Assembly (NCBI RefSeq): GCF_022807995.1
Contig: NZ_CP094351.1
Coordinates: 4,759,501-4,823,500, forward strand
DNA length: 64,000 nt
Origin: Pseudomonas orientalis
GTDB taxonomy: Bacteria > Pseudomonadota > Gammaproteobacteria > Pseudomonadales > Pseudomonadaceae
Direction of reading: 5' to 3'
A model generated the notes under the pieces. That model worked only from the letters and a program-made list of their open reading frames with translations, did not search any database and had not been told where the DNA came from. Of the stretch, positions 17,393-25,748 are shown piece after piece. How positions within the stretch are numbered: position 1 is the first letter of the stretch; every line of letters starts with the position of its first letter. Both the position numbers and the translations under genes were made by a program.

Positions 17393-17706
17393 TCGGGAAC
17401 AAAAAAGGGGGGCTGGCGTGCCTGCGAAGATGTCAGCCGCCATACCATGATCGTCCCCCGCTCTGCGTGGTAATGCCGCCTGGGACGCTCCGCGTCCGGT
17501 CACGAAGAGCAATGCGTACAGGTGACGCAGAGCGTCACGGGATGCATTACCACGCAGAGCGTGGGAACGATCAACGAAAAATCGCAATATTCGAAACCAT
17601 CTGCGTCACTGTCTACTTTTCCCACATCCAACGTCGGACACTGCCAATTCAGTCCCGTGATATCCCCCCGTAGGCTCACTCCCTCGCACAAGGAAGTGAG
17701 CCGGTC
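17393..17706. other. Intergenic region upstream of the pyocin locus
   Basis: Holds the first copy of the 130-bp palindromic repeat (17447-17576) and about 130 bases that must contain the pyocin promoter and the AAGGAAGTG Shine-Dalgarno sequence. I could not identify a convincing P-box for PrtN-type regulation by eye. No gene is supported. Confidence 0.5.
17447..17576. repeat. 130-bp palindromic repeat, copy 1 (left of pyocin locus)
   Basis: The ends are inverted repeats of each other (ATGATCG...CGCTCTGCGTGGTAATG and CATTACCACGCAGAGCGTGGGAACGATC), with internal GACGCTCCGCGTC and GACGCAGAGCGTC palindromes. A second copy in the same orientation lies at 19782-19910 on the other side of the pyocin genes. 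Such structures resemble dispersed palindromic elements of P. fluorescens genomes. Confidence 0.85.
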
Positions 17707-18870
17707 ATGTCAGAACGTTCTTATCCACCTACTGAAGAAGCGCTACGCAGGCAGCGAATCCTGACACCGCAACCGTCGCGGGCGCTCTATTCGCCGACGA
17801 TTGATCTATACGAACCCTCCCCTGCACCTGCCCCCACGCCGGCCAAACCTGCCGGCTGCGTCTTTATCAAGCCCTGCCAATTGCCGGACGGTTTCACCCG
17901 CTACGTAGACCCCACCGGTTATGTCCCGCTGGAGTTGGTCAGGGAGTACGCCCAGTTCAGCCTGTTGGGTGGGCGCGAGGTGGACGGACGAGGCGCGGTG
18001 GCCTTGCGCAAGATCGGCGGCAGCACGTTGCCCATCGGCTTGGGGCAGTTGGCGTTGCGTTCGGCGGTGTGGGAGTCGGCGGCGACTGCCGTCGGGTCTG
18101 TCGCCGGTGGCCTGTTGGCCGGTTTGGTGGCGCTGGCCTGGCCGTCTGAGCTGGGTGACAGCGCGCTCTACAGTGAAGAGCAACTGCGCTCGATGGACCG
18201 GGCGCGGTCGCAGATGCGTTTGCATATCGAACAACGCGAGGACGGTACGCTCAAGGGGTATGGGTTTTACACCGGCAACCATCCGAGCTGGCAGATGATC
18301 GATGTGGTGCAGTTCCAAGCCCGCGGCGATCAGTTTGTGGCGGATTTGGGTGAGGGAGTCGAGTTGATCTGGACGCCTGCGGTTGATCCCAATGACACGC
18401 TAGGTATTCCAGCCTTGGAGGCTGCGCCGCAAGCGCCGGTGATCTGGATTTATCCGCCGACGGAGAAGGCCGCGCAGATTCTGGTGAACCCGATTTATCC
18501 GCCGGAGTATCGGGATTTTATTCTGGTGTTTCCGGTGGGGTCGGGGGTTCGGCCGTTGTATGTGGTGGTTAATGAACCAAGGAAGGGCTTGAGAAATCCG
18601 GATCATGATTACTTTCCGGCACCAAATACCGAGGACATCACTGGTTTCCCTGGCTTGATAAAGCAAAAGCGAAAGAGCCAAAGAAAAGGCGGTAGTGGCC
18701 TTCGTGAACGTTGGAAGGACGCTAAAGGAAAGCGGCTTTTTGAGTGGGACTCTGAAAAAGGTGAGTTGGAAGTCTACCGATACAGCGACGTGAAACATTT
18801 AGGGTCATTTGACCCCTACACCGCAGAGCAACGGGGCCCTGCAAAAGATGAACGACGTATACAAAAATGA
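17707..18870 (+). CDS. S-type pyocin with colicin E3-like rRNase domain
   Basis: A 387-residue bacteriocin-type toxin. Residues ~110-295 are the pyocin S translocation-type domain (LRSAVWESAATAVGSVAGGLLAGL...IYPPTEKAAQILVNPIYPPEYRDFILVFP). Residues ~330-387 resemble the colicin E3 ribonuclease (RLFEWDSEKGELEVYRYSDVKHLGSFDPYTAEQ), which cuts 16S rRNA. D348 and E355 match E3 catalytic Asp510 and Glu517, but the position of catalytic His513 is K351. The usual large receptor-binding N-terminus is missing: only ~110 Pro-rich residues precede the translocation domain, so delivery may be contact- or secretion-dependent. The immunity gene follows immediately. Confidence 0.85.
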   Translation: MSERSYPPTEEALRRQRILTPQPSRALYSPTIDLYEPSPAPAPTPAKPAGCVFIKPCQLPDGFTRYVDPTGYVPLELVREYAQFSLLGGREVDGRGAVALRKIGGSTLPIGLGQLALRSAVWESAATAVGSVAGGLLAGLVALAWPSELGDSALYSEEQLRSMDRARSQMRLHIEQREDGTLKGYGFYTGNHPSWQMIDVVQFQARGDQFVADLGEGVELIWTPAVDPNDTLGIPALEAAPQAPVIWIYPPTEKAAQILVNPIYPPEYRDFILVFPVGSGVRPLYVVVNEPRKGLRNPDHDYFPAPNTEDITGFPGLIKQKRKSQRKGGSGLRERWKDAKGKRLFEWDSEKGELEVYRYSDVKHLGSFDPYTAEQRGPAKDERRIQK

Positions 18871-18883
18871 ATGGGAGTTGTCT

Positions 18884-19168
18884 ATGGCGATGAAGGTACG
18901 GCTGGAATGGTTCAATAAACAAACAGAAAGTCTGGAGGCAGATGAGTACTCAGCAAATCTTGATGAGGGCGATAGCATTCTCAACGCGCTCGGCTTACAC
19001 GAGGAGCCTCACATTTACGCAGGAGGATTCGACGTTCTTCCAACGTGGATAGCGATTCTCCAGCCACATTTCCAGCATGTAATAGAGCCTTCACTTTTCG
19101 ACTACCAAATATCCTTCCGCCACCAGGGCGCTTGGCCGCCCCCCCAAGAACAGCGCGAGAAACCATGA
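18884..19168 (+). CDS. Colicin E3-type immunity protein, first copy
   Basis: About 94 residues from ATG 18884, preceded by GGGAG at 18873-18877; the frame is open to 18809 but would overlap the toxin. The sequence MKVRLEWFNKQTESLEADEYSANLDEGDSILNALGLHEEP...FDVLPTWIAILQPHFQH...FDYQISF matches cloacin/colicin E3 immunity proteins (usually ~85 residues), with a ~14-residue Pro-rich tail as an extension. It binds and neutralises the cognate rRNase in the producer. Its last bases overlap the ATG at 19165 of the orphan toxin frame. Confidence 0.85.
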   Translation: MAMKVRLEWFNKQTESLEADEYSANLDEGDSILNALGLHEEPHIYAGGFDVLPTWIAILQPHFQHVIEPSLFDYQISFRHQGAWPPPQEQREKP

Positions 19169-19176
19169 GGACAGCC

Positions 19177-19428
19177 ATGAAAAAGCCCCCTCCTCTACCG
19201 CCCCGTCAATTCTCGGACCTACGGTGTGTATCACGGCAGTTGTCGCGTTTATCGGTAGATGATTGGATAGATGAAAAAGGTCGAAGGATTTATGAATGGG
19301 ACTCCCAGCATGGCGAACTGGAAATTTATCTAGCTAGTGATGGGAGCCATATGGGTGCGTTCAACCACATAACCGGCGAGCAGCTAAAAAATCCGATGAA
19401 GAAACGAAACATCAAAAAGTATCTGTGA
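19177..19428 (+). CDS. Orphan colicin E3-like rRNase domain cassette
   Basis: An 83-residue frame encoding only a toxin C-terminus: DDWIDEKGRRIYEWDSQHGELEIYLASDGSHMGAFNHITGEQLKNPMKKRNIKKYL. All E3 catalytic positions are present (D42, H45, E49; Arg in KKRNIKKYL). No receptor or translocation domain is attached. GAGG at 19167-19170 precedes ATG 19177; ATG 19165 is an alternative. It has its own immunity gene 8 bases downstream. Such displaced domain-immunity cassettes are known in polymorphic toxin loci as material for recombination onto the full-length toxin. Whether it is translated is unknown. Confidence 0.8.
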   Translation: MKKPPPLPPRQFSDLRCVSRQLSRLSVDDWIDEKGRRIYEWDSQHGELEIYLASDGSHMGAFNHITGEQLKNPMKKRNIKKYL

Positions 19429-19435
19429 GGGCAAC

Positions 19436-19693
19436 ATGGGGCTCAAAGTCAGGTTGGAATGGTTCGACGGAACCACAGAGTGGCTAAGCGGGACGGAGGA
19501 CTCGGCGGACTTGGGAAACGATTACTCCGTGATTTCTAAACTCGGATTGTCGGCAAACGAAGACGTCAATAACGGAATGTTTGAACTGCGAAAGGAGTGG
19601 CTATCAGTGATACAGGCTCATTTCTCCCATGACATAGTTCTTTCAGAAAGCGACTACTTCATCGCATTCGATTACGAGGATACACGCGACTGA
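19436..19693 (+). CDS. Colicin E3-type immunity protein, second copy
   Basis: An 85-residue protein, the standard length of E3 immunity proteins: MGLKVRLEWFDGTTEWLSGTEDSADLGNDYSVISKLGLSANEDVNNGMFELRKEWLSVIQAHFSHDI...YFIAFDYEDTRD. It is closer to colicin E3 immunity (DNVNNGCFDV pattern) than the first copy. GAGGG precedes the start. It would neutralise the orphan rRNase domain and may protect against kin carrying that domain. Confidence 0.85.
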   Translation: MGLKVRLEWFDGTTEWLSGTEDSADLGNDYSVISKLGLSANEDVNNGMFELRKEWLSVIQAHFSHDIVLSESDYFIAFDYEDTRD

Positions 19694-19707
19694 TTCGAAC
19701 AGAATCA

Positions 19708-19743
19708 ATGGGCATATTTGATCCGTATACCGTTGAATGTTAA
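19708..19743 (+). pseudogene. Possible remnant of a third E3-like toxin tail
   Basis: The frame encodes MGIFDPYTVEC followed by a stop; GIFDPYTVE is close to GSFDPYTAE near the end of the main toxin. Only about ten residues are similar and no upstream match is seen, so this may be a decayed leftover of a further exchanged domain, or chance. Confidence 0.35.
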
Positions 19744-19781
19744 GAAAAGGCGGTGGCCACGATTGCTCAGTTGAACCGAGG

Positions 19782-19910
19782 ATGATCGTTCCCACGCTCT
19801 GCGTGGTAATGCCGCCTGGGACGCTCCGCGTCCCGTCACACAGCTCAACGCACAGGTGACGCAGAGCGTCACGGGATGCATTACCACGCGGAGCGTGGGA
19901 ACGATCAACG
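19782..19910. repeat. 130-bp palindromic repeat, copy 2 (right of pyocin locus)
   Basis: Nearly the same sequence and orientation as 17447-17576: TAATGCCGCCTGGGACGCTC on the left arm and GTGACGCAGAGCGTCACGGG on the right arm. The stop codon of the minus-strand LysR gene (19905-19907) falls inside its right end, so the repeat has set the C-terminus of that protein. Confidence 0.85.
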
Positions 19911-20819
19911 CGTACAGGTGCCCGCCAACGTCGAGCCGATGAGATCGCGCAGCCACATATGGGCGGGGTCCCGGTGCAGTCGTTCGGGCCATAGCATGAG
20001 CATTTCAAAGCCCGGAATAGCCAGTGGAGGCGCCTGTACATGCAGGGCGGGCTCATCTCGCACCAGCCTTTCCGGCACCACGGCGACCACGTCGCTGTGC
20101 GCCAACGCCGAGACGAGCGAGTTGAAATTAGACACTGATAATACGACTCGTCGCTCCAGGCCTTTAGCCGCCAGAGCCTGGTCAGTGCTGCCGACGAACC
20201 CACCACCATTGGGTGACATGACGGCATGTTCCAGGCCGCAGAACGCTTTAAGCGAAAGCTTGGTTGTCAAAGCGGGATGACCGCGCCGCCCTGCCAGCAC
20301 ATAGCGCTCATGAACCAGAGACCGTTGACGCAGTTTTGGCGGCGCGTCATCGCGAGTATGCAGCGCCAGATCGAGCTGGCCGTTTTCCAGATCACTGGCA
20401 AGACTGACGGGAAGCTTGTTCAACAGCGCCAGGCGCGTATTCGGCGCCAGGCGTCTGAGCAGCGCCAGCGAGGGCCAGACTAAGGCGGTTGCTGCGTAAT
20501 CACTGGCAGCCACCCTCCACGTCTGATTGGACAATGCGGGCTCAAAGGCGGCACTGGGACTCAATGCGCCTTCCAGCGCTATCAGCGCTTCGCGCAGCGG
20601 CCCACGTAATTCACGGGCACGCTCGGTAGGCGACATGCCCCGGGGGCCGGGCAACAACAAGGGATCGCCCAGAATTTCTCGCAGCCGCCCTAGTTGCAGG
20701 CTGACGGTCGGCTGAGCGAGGTTGAGCAAGCGCGCCGCCCGTGTAACGTTTTGTTCAGACAGCAGTGCATCCAGCGTGACCAGCAAATTCAGGTCCAGGC
20801 GGCGCAAGGTATTGTGCAT
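19905..20819 (-). CDS. LysR family transcriptional regulator
   Basis: A 304-residue LysR protein: N-terminal winged helix-turn-helix (LNLLVTLDALLSEQNVTRAARLLNLAQPTVSLQLGRLREILGDPLLL) and a periplasmic-binding-protein-like effector domain (NodD/NahR-type). It is divergent from the quinone reductase gene at 20904 with an 84-base shared promoter region, the usual arrangement for a LysR regulator and its target. The last residues are encoded by the palindromic repeat. Confidence 0.9.
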   Translation of the reverse strand: MHNTLRRLDLNLLVTLDALLSEQNVTRAARLLNLAQPTVSLQLGRLREILGDPLLLPGPRGMSPTERARELRGPLREALIALEGALSPSAAFEPALSNQTWRVAASDYAATALVWPSLALLRRLAPNTRLALLNKLPVSLASDLENGQLDLALHTRDDAPPKLRQRSLVHERYVLAGRRGHPALTTKLSLKAFCGLEHAVMSPNGGGFVGSTDQALAAKGLERRVVLSVSNFNSLVSALAHSDVVAVVPERLVRDEPALHVQAPPLAIPGFEMLMLWPERLHRDPAHMWLRDLIGSTLAGTCTR

Positions 20820-20903
20820 GTAAATACCATATGTTTCGTAAATTCATTTCTATCATACCGGGTTCGTCGTTACGGTGAGGCATACCCCCATTCGGAGCGC
20901 CTC

Positions 20904-21701
20904 ATGAAGCTACTACTGATCTACGCCCACCCGGAACCCCGTTCGCTCAATGGCTCGCTCAGGGACTTCGCAATCGCTCACCTGAAGACCGCAGGTCACG
21001 AGGTCCAGGTTTCCGATCTCTACGCCATGCGTTGGAAAGCCCCGATTGATAGTGACGACGCTCCAGGCTATGACGATGAAAAACCTTTCAACCCGGCGCT
21101 GGAATCACAACGCGTTTTCGCCGCCGGCACCCAACCGGCAGACATCAAGCAAGAGCAGGCCAAACTGCTGTGGGCGGATGCGGTGATCTTTCAATTCCCA
21201 CTGTGGTGGTTCTCGATGCCGGCGATTCTCAAGGGCTGGGTCGAACGCGTCTATGCCTACGGGTTCGCCTACGGCGTCGGCGAACACAGCGAACGCCACT
21301 GGGGCGATCGCTACGGCGAGGGCAGCATGGCAGGAAAGCGCGCGATGCTGGTGGTCAGCATGGGCGGGTGGGAGTCGCACTACAGCGGTCGAGGGGTGAA
21401 CGGGGCGCTGGATGACCTGCTATTTCCTATCCAGCATGGGGTGTTGTTCTACCCTGGATTCACAGTCATGCCGCCCTTCCCTATCTATAAAACCAGCAAA
21501 ATGGACGCCGCCCGCTTCGAACAGCTATGCACGGCCTATGCTGCTCGGCTGGACAATCTGTTCGACGACAAGCCTTTGCCATTTCGTCGTCAGAACGCAG
21601 GGGACTATGACATTCCGTCACTGACACTCAAGTCGCACCTTGCCGCCGGTCGTAACGATTTGGGGATCCATATCGTTGAGGACATGGCGCCTGAAGGCTA
21701 G
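20904..21701 (+). CDS. NAD(P)H:quinone oxidoreductase-type flavoprotein, second copy
   Basis: A 265-residue flavodoxin-fold oxidoreductase starting at ATG 20904 (MKLLLIYAHPEPRSLNGSL) after GGAGCG. The signature FQFPLWWFSMPAILKGWVERV matches the copy at 7868-8671 throughout. The central YGEGSMAGKRAMLVVSMGGWESHYSGRGVNG loop is typical of the family. It probably reduces quinones or related electrophiles with NAD(P)H under control of the divergent LysR regulator. Confidence 0.9.
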   Translation: MKLLLIYAHPEPRSLNGSLRDFAIAHLKTAGHEVQVSDLYAMRWKAPIDSDDAPGYDDEKPFNPALESQRVFAAGTQPADIKQEQAKLLWADAVIFQFPLWWFSMPAILKGWVERVYAYGFAYGVGEHSERHWGDRYGEGSMAGKRAMLVVSMGGWESHYSGRGVNGALDDLLFPIQHGVLFYPGFTVMPPFPIYKTSKMDAARFEQLCTAYAARLDNLFDDKPLPFRRQNAGDYDIPSLTLKSHLAAGRNDLGIHIVEDMAPEG

Positions 21702-21750
21702 ACATACCCCGACAAACTCAAGCGGCGGCTGGAGACCACCGCTTACGTCA

Positions 21751-22125
21751 TCACTCGGGCTGAAATGTCTCAAGGTACGCCAATATATTTTCGATCTTCT
21801 CCTGATCACTGATGCCCCAGAAGATCATCCGCGTGCCGCTCACTACTTTCTTCGGCGCTTCGATGTAGGCGGCAAGTTTGTCCCGGGTCCAGACCACGCC
21901 TGAGTTTTTCATCGCCTCGGAATATTGGTAATCCGTGGTAGTCCCCGCCGGCCGGCCGATGATGCCGTTGAGTTGCGGGCCGAAACCTCCGCGCGCGTCT
22001 TCGCCGACACTGTGGCAGCCACCGCAGGTCTTGGCGAAGAGCTTCGCGCCCGCCTCGGCATCGCCGTCGGCAAGTGCCGCGTGGGTATTAAAGATCAGGA
22101 CGAGGGTGAACAAAGCGTACTTCAT
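21751..22125 (-). CDS. Class I c-type cytochrome
   Basis: A 124-residue precursor from ATG 22125: a signal peptide (MKYALFTLVLIFNTHAALA), the heme-binding CGGCH motif, GGFGPQLNGIIGRPAG, and the axial-Met region SGTRMIFWGISDQEKIENILAYLETF. This fits mitochondrial-type cytochrome c, a periplasmic one-electron carrier. No oxidase or dehydrogenase gene is adjacent, so its partner is unknown. Confidence 0.9.
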   Translation of the reverse strand: MKYALFTLVLIFNTHAALADGDAEAGAKLFAKTCGGCHSVGEDARGGFGPQLNGIIGRPAGTTTDYQYSEAMKNSGVVWTRDKLAAYIEAPKKVVSGTRMIFWGISDQEKIENILAYLETFQPE

Positions 22126-22317
22126 GAGGAACTCCACATCGGCTGTTGCGGGCAATTATGCCTGCTTCTCAGCGGCACGGGAGCTTGCTGCACCTCCCGG
22201 CAAGTACGCAATCTAGACCCCTTCAAGCACCACCCATCGTTTAAGCGCTATGCCGATCGAACCTATGCCACCTCGCTCCACTCAACTGACTGAACCCTGA
22301 TGGTGGAGTAAGGAATC

Positions 22318-22698
22318 ATGGCTCAGCCATCGATTTTAGTATTGGAAGACGACGAGATCATTCGGGCGCTGATGGTCGATGTACTGGAAGATTTCGGCGC
22401 GCTGGTGACGTCATTTCCTTCAGCCGATGAAGGAATGATTTATCTGGAACGGGGCGATGATCCGGTGGACCTGATTGTCAGCGATATTCAAATGCCGGGT
22501 TTGCTCAACGGTTTTGATCTGAGCAAGGTGGTGGCGCACCGCTGGCCGACGGTGCAGGTGGTGTTGACGTCCGGCAACGCACATCTGGCGGCGCAGTTGG
22601 GCGGCTCGGTGCGCTTCCTGCCCAAGCCCTGGAGCACTCAGCACTTGATTGACTGTGTGCAGACAGCGCTGAATCAGCAGGGCTCGACCATGCATTGA
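22318..22698 (+). CDS. Single-domain response regulator
   Basis: A 126-residue receiver domain: acidic pocket LEDDE, phospho-acceptor D56 in LIVSDIQMPG, T/S at VVLTSGN and Lys in FLPKPW. No output domain. It lies 200 bases upstream of bphO-bphP and may be a phosphoacceptor for the phytochrome kinase, though typical phytochrome operons place the regulator downstream (inference). Confidence 0.85.
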   Translation: MAQPSILVLEDDEIIRALMVDVLEDFGALVTSFPSADEGMIYLERGDDPVDLIVSDIQMPGLLNGFDLSKVVAHRWPTVQVVLTSGNAHLAAQLGGSVRFLPKPWSTQHLIDCVQTALNQQGSTMH

Positions 22699-22893
22699 TA
22701 GCGTCGCGATATCACCGTGAGCGAACTTCCCGGTCAGCCCGTTGGTCCACTGTTTAGCTAAGGAACGACATTTCTGATCCGTTAGTCTGCCTTTTCGCTT
22801 TACGCGTTTAGTTACCGACTACGAGTTGTGTAGAATCGTCGCCCATTTCGCGCGTCATTCATGGCCGAGAGGCCCACAGTTCGAGCTTACTGA

Positions 22894-23508
22894 ATGCATT
22901 CTCAGGCCCATGACGTCGATGCGCCCCCACTGCTGGAAGCGTTGCGCACGGGCACGGCCTTGCTGCATGTCGCGCTGGAAAAACGCCTGCCGTTTTTCTC
23001 CGAACGCCTTGATGCGCAGTGGTATCAGCGCCTGCTCCAGGTGTACTTCGGTTTTTATCAGCCTATGGAAGCGGGGTTGTACGGCAGTGGCTTGATTCCT
23101 GAAGGTTTGGACACAGCTGCACGTGTGAAAACACCGACACTGCTCGCTGATCTACACGCCCTGGGTCTGGATGATCAGGCCATCGACACCCTGCCCCGTT
23201 GCCTTTTACTTCCAACACTCGACACCCCGGCCGCCTGCCTTGGCGCCCTGTACGTGCTGGAGGGCGCAACGCTGGGGGGCCAGGTGCTTCGACGTGAGAT
23301 GGCTCAGCGCCTGGGCGTGAGCACGGACAACGGCGGCGCTTTTCTGGACATCTACGGGATAGAGACCGGGCGGCGCTGGAAAGATTTTCTTGTTTATCTG
23401 GGCGACCAGCCGCTGGACGCGCCCGCAAAACAACGCGCCGTGGACGCTGCCCGCTCGACATTCAGCTGCTTTGAGCAATGGCTCGACAGCCAGGAGGTAC
23501 TGCTATGA
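22894..23508 (+). CDS. bphO: Biliverdin-producing heme oxygenase
   Basis: A 204-residue heme oxygenase of the BphO type. H25 in LLHVALEKRLPF is the likely proximal heme ligand, and YVLEGATLGGQVLRREMAQRLGV is the distal-helix signature with the Gly-rich bend. It opens heme to biliverdin, the chromophore of the phytochrome encoded next; the stop overlaps the bphP start (ATGA). Confidence 0.9.
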   Translation: MHSQAHDVDAPPLLEALRTGTALLHVALEKRLPFFSERLDAQWYQRLLQVYFGFYQPMEAGLYGSGLIPEGLDTAARVKTPTLLADLHALGLDDQAIDTLPRCLLLPTLDTPAACLGALYVLEGATLGGQVLRREMAQRLGVSTDNGGAFLDIYGIETGRRWKDFLVYLGDQPLDAPAKQRAVDAARSTFSCFEQWLDSQEVLL

Positions 23509-25748
23509 AACCCGACGATTTTGAAGAACTGCTTGCCAACTGTGCTGACGAACCTATCCGTTTCCCAGGGGCAATCCAGCCTCATGGTGTACTGTTGACG
23601 CTGTCGGAACCCGGCCTGGATATCATCCAGGTCAGCGCCAACGTCGGCACCCTGTTCGGCCACCTGCCCGAATCGCTGCTCGGCCAGCCGCTGCACGGTT
23701 TGATCGGCGTCGAACACGCCCAGGCCGTGCAGGCCATGGCCCAGGCCAATACCTTCTTCGACATGCCGCCGCTGCACGTCACCCTCAACGGCGCGGATTT
23801 CGAAGGCTTGCTGCACCGCCACCGGAACGTGCTGGTGTTGGAGTTCGAGCCGCGGCTCAAAGACTTTCGCCCGCGGGCACTGAACGGTCGCACCAGTAAC
23901 CTGAGCAAGATGCTGCAACGTTTGCAGGCGGCGAAAACCCTGCAGGCGTTGTACGAAATCAGCGTGAATGAAATCCAGGCCATGACCGGTTACGACCGCG
24001 TGCTCATTTACCGCTTCGAAGAGGAAGGCCACGGTCAGGTGATCGCCGAAGCGTCGGCACCGTCCATGGAGCTTTTCAACGGGTTGTTTTTCCCCGCCTC
24101 CGATATTCCCGAGCAGGCCCGCGAGCTGTATCGCACCAACTGGCTGCGCATTATTCCCAATGCGGCCTACGAGCCGGTGCCGTTGGTGCCCAAGCTGCGG
24201 CCGGACACCGGCGAACCGCTGGATTTGAGTTTCGCCACCCTGCGCAGCGTGTCGCCGATTCATTGCCAGTACATGAAGAACATGGGCGTGCTGTCGTCCA
24301 TGAGCATCTCGTTGATGAAGGGCGACAAGCTCTGGGGCCTGATCAGTTGCGGCAATCGCGAGCCACTGCTGGTGCCGAACGAGTTGCGCACCGCCTGCCA
24401 GACCATTGGCCAAGTGCTGTCATTGCAGATCAGCGCCATGGAAGCCCTGGAACTGAGCCGTCAGCGCGAGGAAAAACTCCAGGCGCTGACGCGCCTTGAT
24501 CAAGCGATGAAGGCCTCGGACGAGAATGTGTTCGATGGCTTGGCCCAACAGGGCCAACTGCTGATGGATCTGGTGCGGGCAGGCGGCGTGGCGATCATTG
24601 AGGACAAGCAGTTGCACCGCTACGGCAACTGCCCGCAGCCGGCGCAGATTCGTGCGCTGCACAAATGGCTGCAAGAACGCGGCGAACCGGTGTTTGCCAG
24701 CCACAATCTGGTTTCGCTATACCCACCGGCCGCCGAGTTCCAGCCAGTCGCCAGCGGCGTGCTGGCGCTGCAACTGCCCAAGCCTGTGGACAACGGTGTG
24801 CTGTGGTTCCGCCCGGAAGTCAAAGAAAACGTCAACTGGAGCGGTGATCCGCAAAAGCCGCTGGACTTGGAAAACTCCGACGCCGGGCTGCGCCTTCGCC
24901 CACGTACATCGTTCGAAATCTGGAAGGTCGAAATGGCCGGCATCTCCACCAAGTGGAGTCACGGCGATCTGTTCGCCGCCAACGATCTGCGCCGCTCGGC
25001 ACTGGAAAACGACCTGGCGCGCCAGGTCAAGCGCGAGCAACAGGCCGTGCGCGCACGCGATGACTTGGTGGCCGTGGTGTCCCACGACCTGCGTAACCCC
25101 ATGACTGTCATTTCCATGCTCTGCGGCATGATGCAGAAGGCCTTCAGTTCCGAGGGCCCGCATACCTCGCGGCGCATCGCCTCGGCCATCGACACCATGC
25201 AACAGGCCGCCGGGCGCATGAACGTGCTGCTGGAGGACTTGCTCGACACGTCGAAAATCGAGGCCGGGCGCTATGTCGTCAAACCTGTGGCGCTGGATGT
25301 CAGCCAGATGTTCGATGAGGCCTATTCGCTGCTTGCACCCTTGGCGATGGAAAAAGGCATCGACCTGTCGTTCAACGCCGAACCCGGGCTGCTGATCAAC
25401 GCCGACCCGGAGCGCTTGTTCCAGGTGCTGTCGAACCTGATCGGCAACGCCATCAAGTTCACCCCGCGCCAGGGCAATATCGGCATCAGCGCCATGAGCA
25501 ATGGTGAAGAAATCGTGTTCTCGGTGCGCGACTCCGGCGAAGGCATTGCACCGGACCAGTTGCCTCACGTGTTCGAGCGCTATTGGACCAAAACCGAAAA
25601 CAACCCCACCGGCAGCGGCCTGGGGCTGTACATCACCCAGGGCATCGTCCAGGCCCATGGCGGCAAGATCGTTGCCGAGAGTGAAGTGGGACGCGGCAGT
25701 GAGTTCCGGTTTACGGTACCCAAGGTGATTGAAGACTCGCACACCTGA
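23505..25748 (+). CDS. bphP: Bacteriophytochrome histidine kinase
   Basis: A 747-residue red/far-red photoreceptor. C13 (LLANCADEPIRFPGAIQPHG) is the biliverdin-binding Cys of the PAS domain (~20-120). The GAF domain (~140-310) has the PASDIP motif with D200 and chromophore-pocket H253. PHY follows (~320-500), then HisKA with phospho-His H527 (VVSHDLRNPMTVI) and HATPase_c (NLIGNAIKFTP; DSGEGI; GSGLGLYI). ATG 23505 overlaps the bphO stop, ensuring matched chromophore and apoprotein synthesis. Cytoplasmic. Confidence 0.95.
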   Translation: MKPDDFEELLANCADEPIRFPGAIQPHGVLLTLSEPGLDIIQVSANVGTLFGHLPESLLGQPLHGLIGVEHAQAVQAMAQANTFFDMPPLHVTLNGADFEGLLHRHRNVLVLEFEPRLKDFRPRALNGRTSNLSKMLQRLQAAKTLQALYEISVNEIQAMTGYDRVLIYRFEEEGHGQVIAEASAPSMELFNGLFFPASDIPEQARELYRTNWLRIIPNAAYEPVPLVPKLRPDTGEPLDLSFATLRSVSPIHCQYMKNMGVLSSMSISLMKGDKLWGLISCGNREPLLVPNELRTACQTIGQVLSLQISAMEALELSRQREEKLQALTRLDQAMKASDENVFDGLAQQGQLLMDLVRAGGVAIIEDKQLHRYGNCPQPAQIRALHKWLQERGEPVFASHNLVSLYPPAAEFQPVASGVLALQLPKPVDNGVLWFRPEVKENVNWSGDPQKPLDLENSDAGLRLRPRTSFEIWKVEMAGISTKWSHGDLFAANDLRRSALENDLARQVKREQQAVRARDDLVAVVSHDLRNPMTVISMLCGMMQKAFSSEGPHTSRRIASAIDTMQQAAGRMNVLLEDLLDTSKIEAGRYVVKPVALDVSQMFDEAYSLLAPLAMEKGIDLSFNAEPGLLINADPERLFQVLSNLIGNAIKFTPRQGNIGISAMSNGEEIVFSVRDSGEGIAPDQLPHVFERYWTKTENNPTGSGLGLYITQGIVQAHGGKIVAESEVGRGSEFRFTVPKVIEDSHT

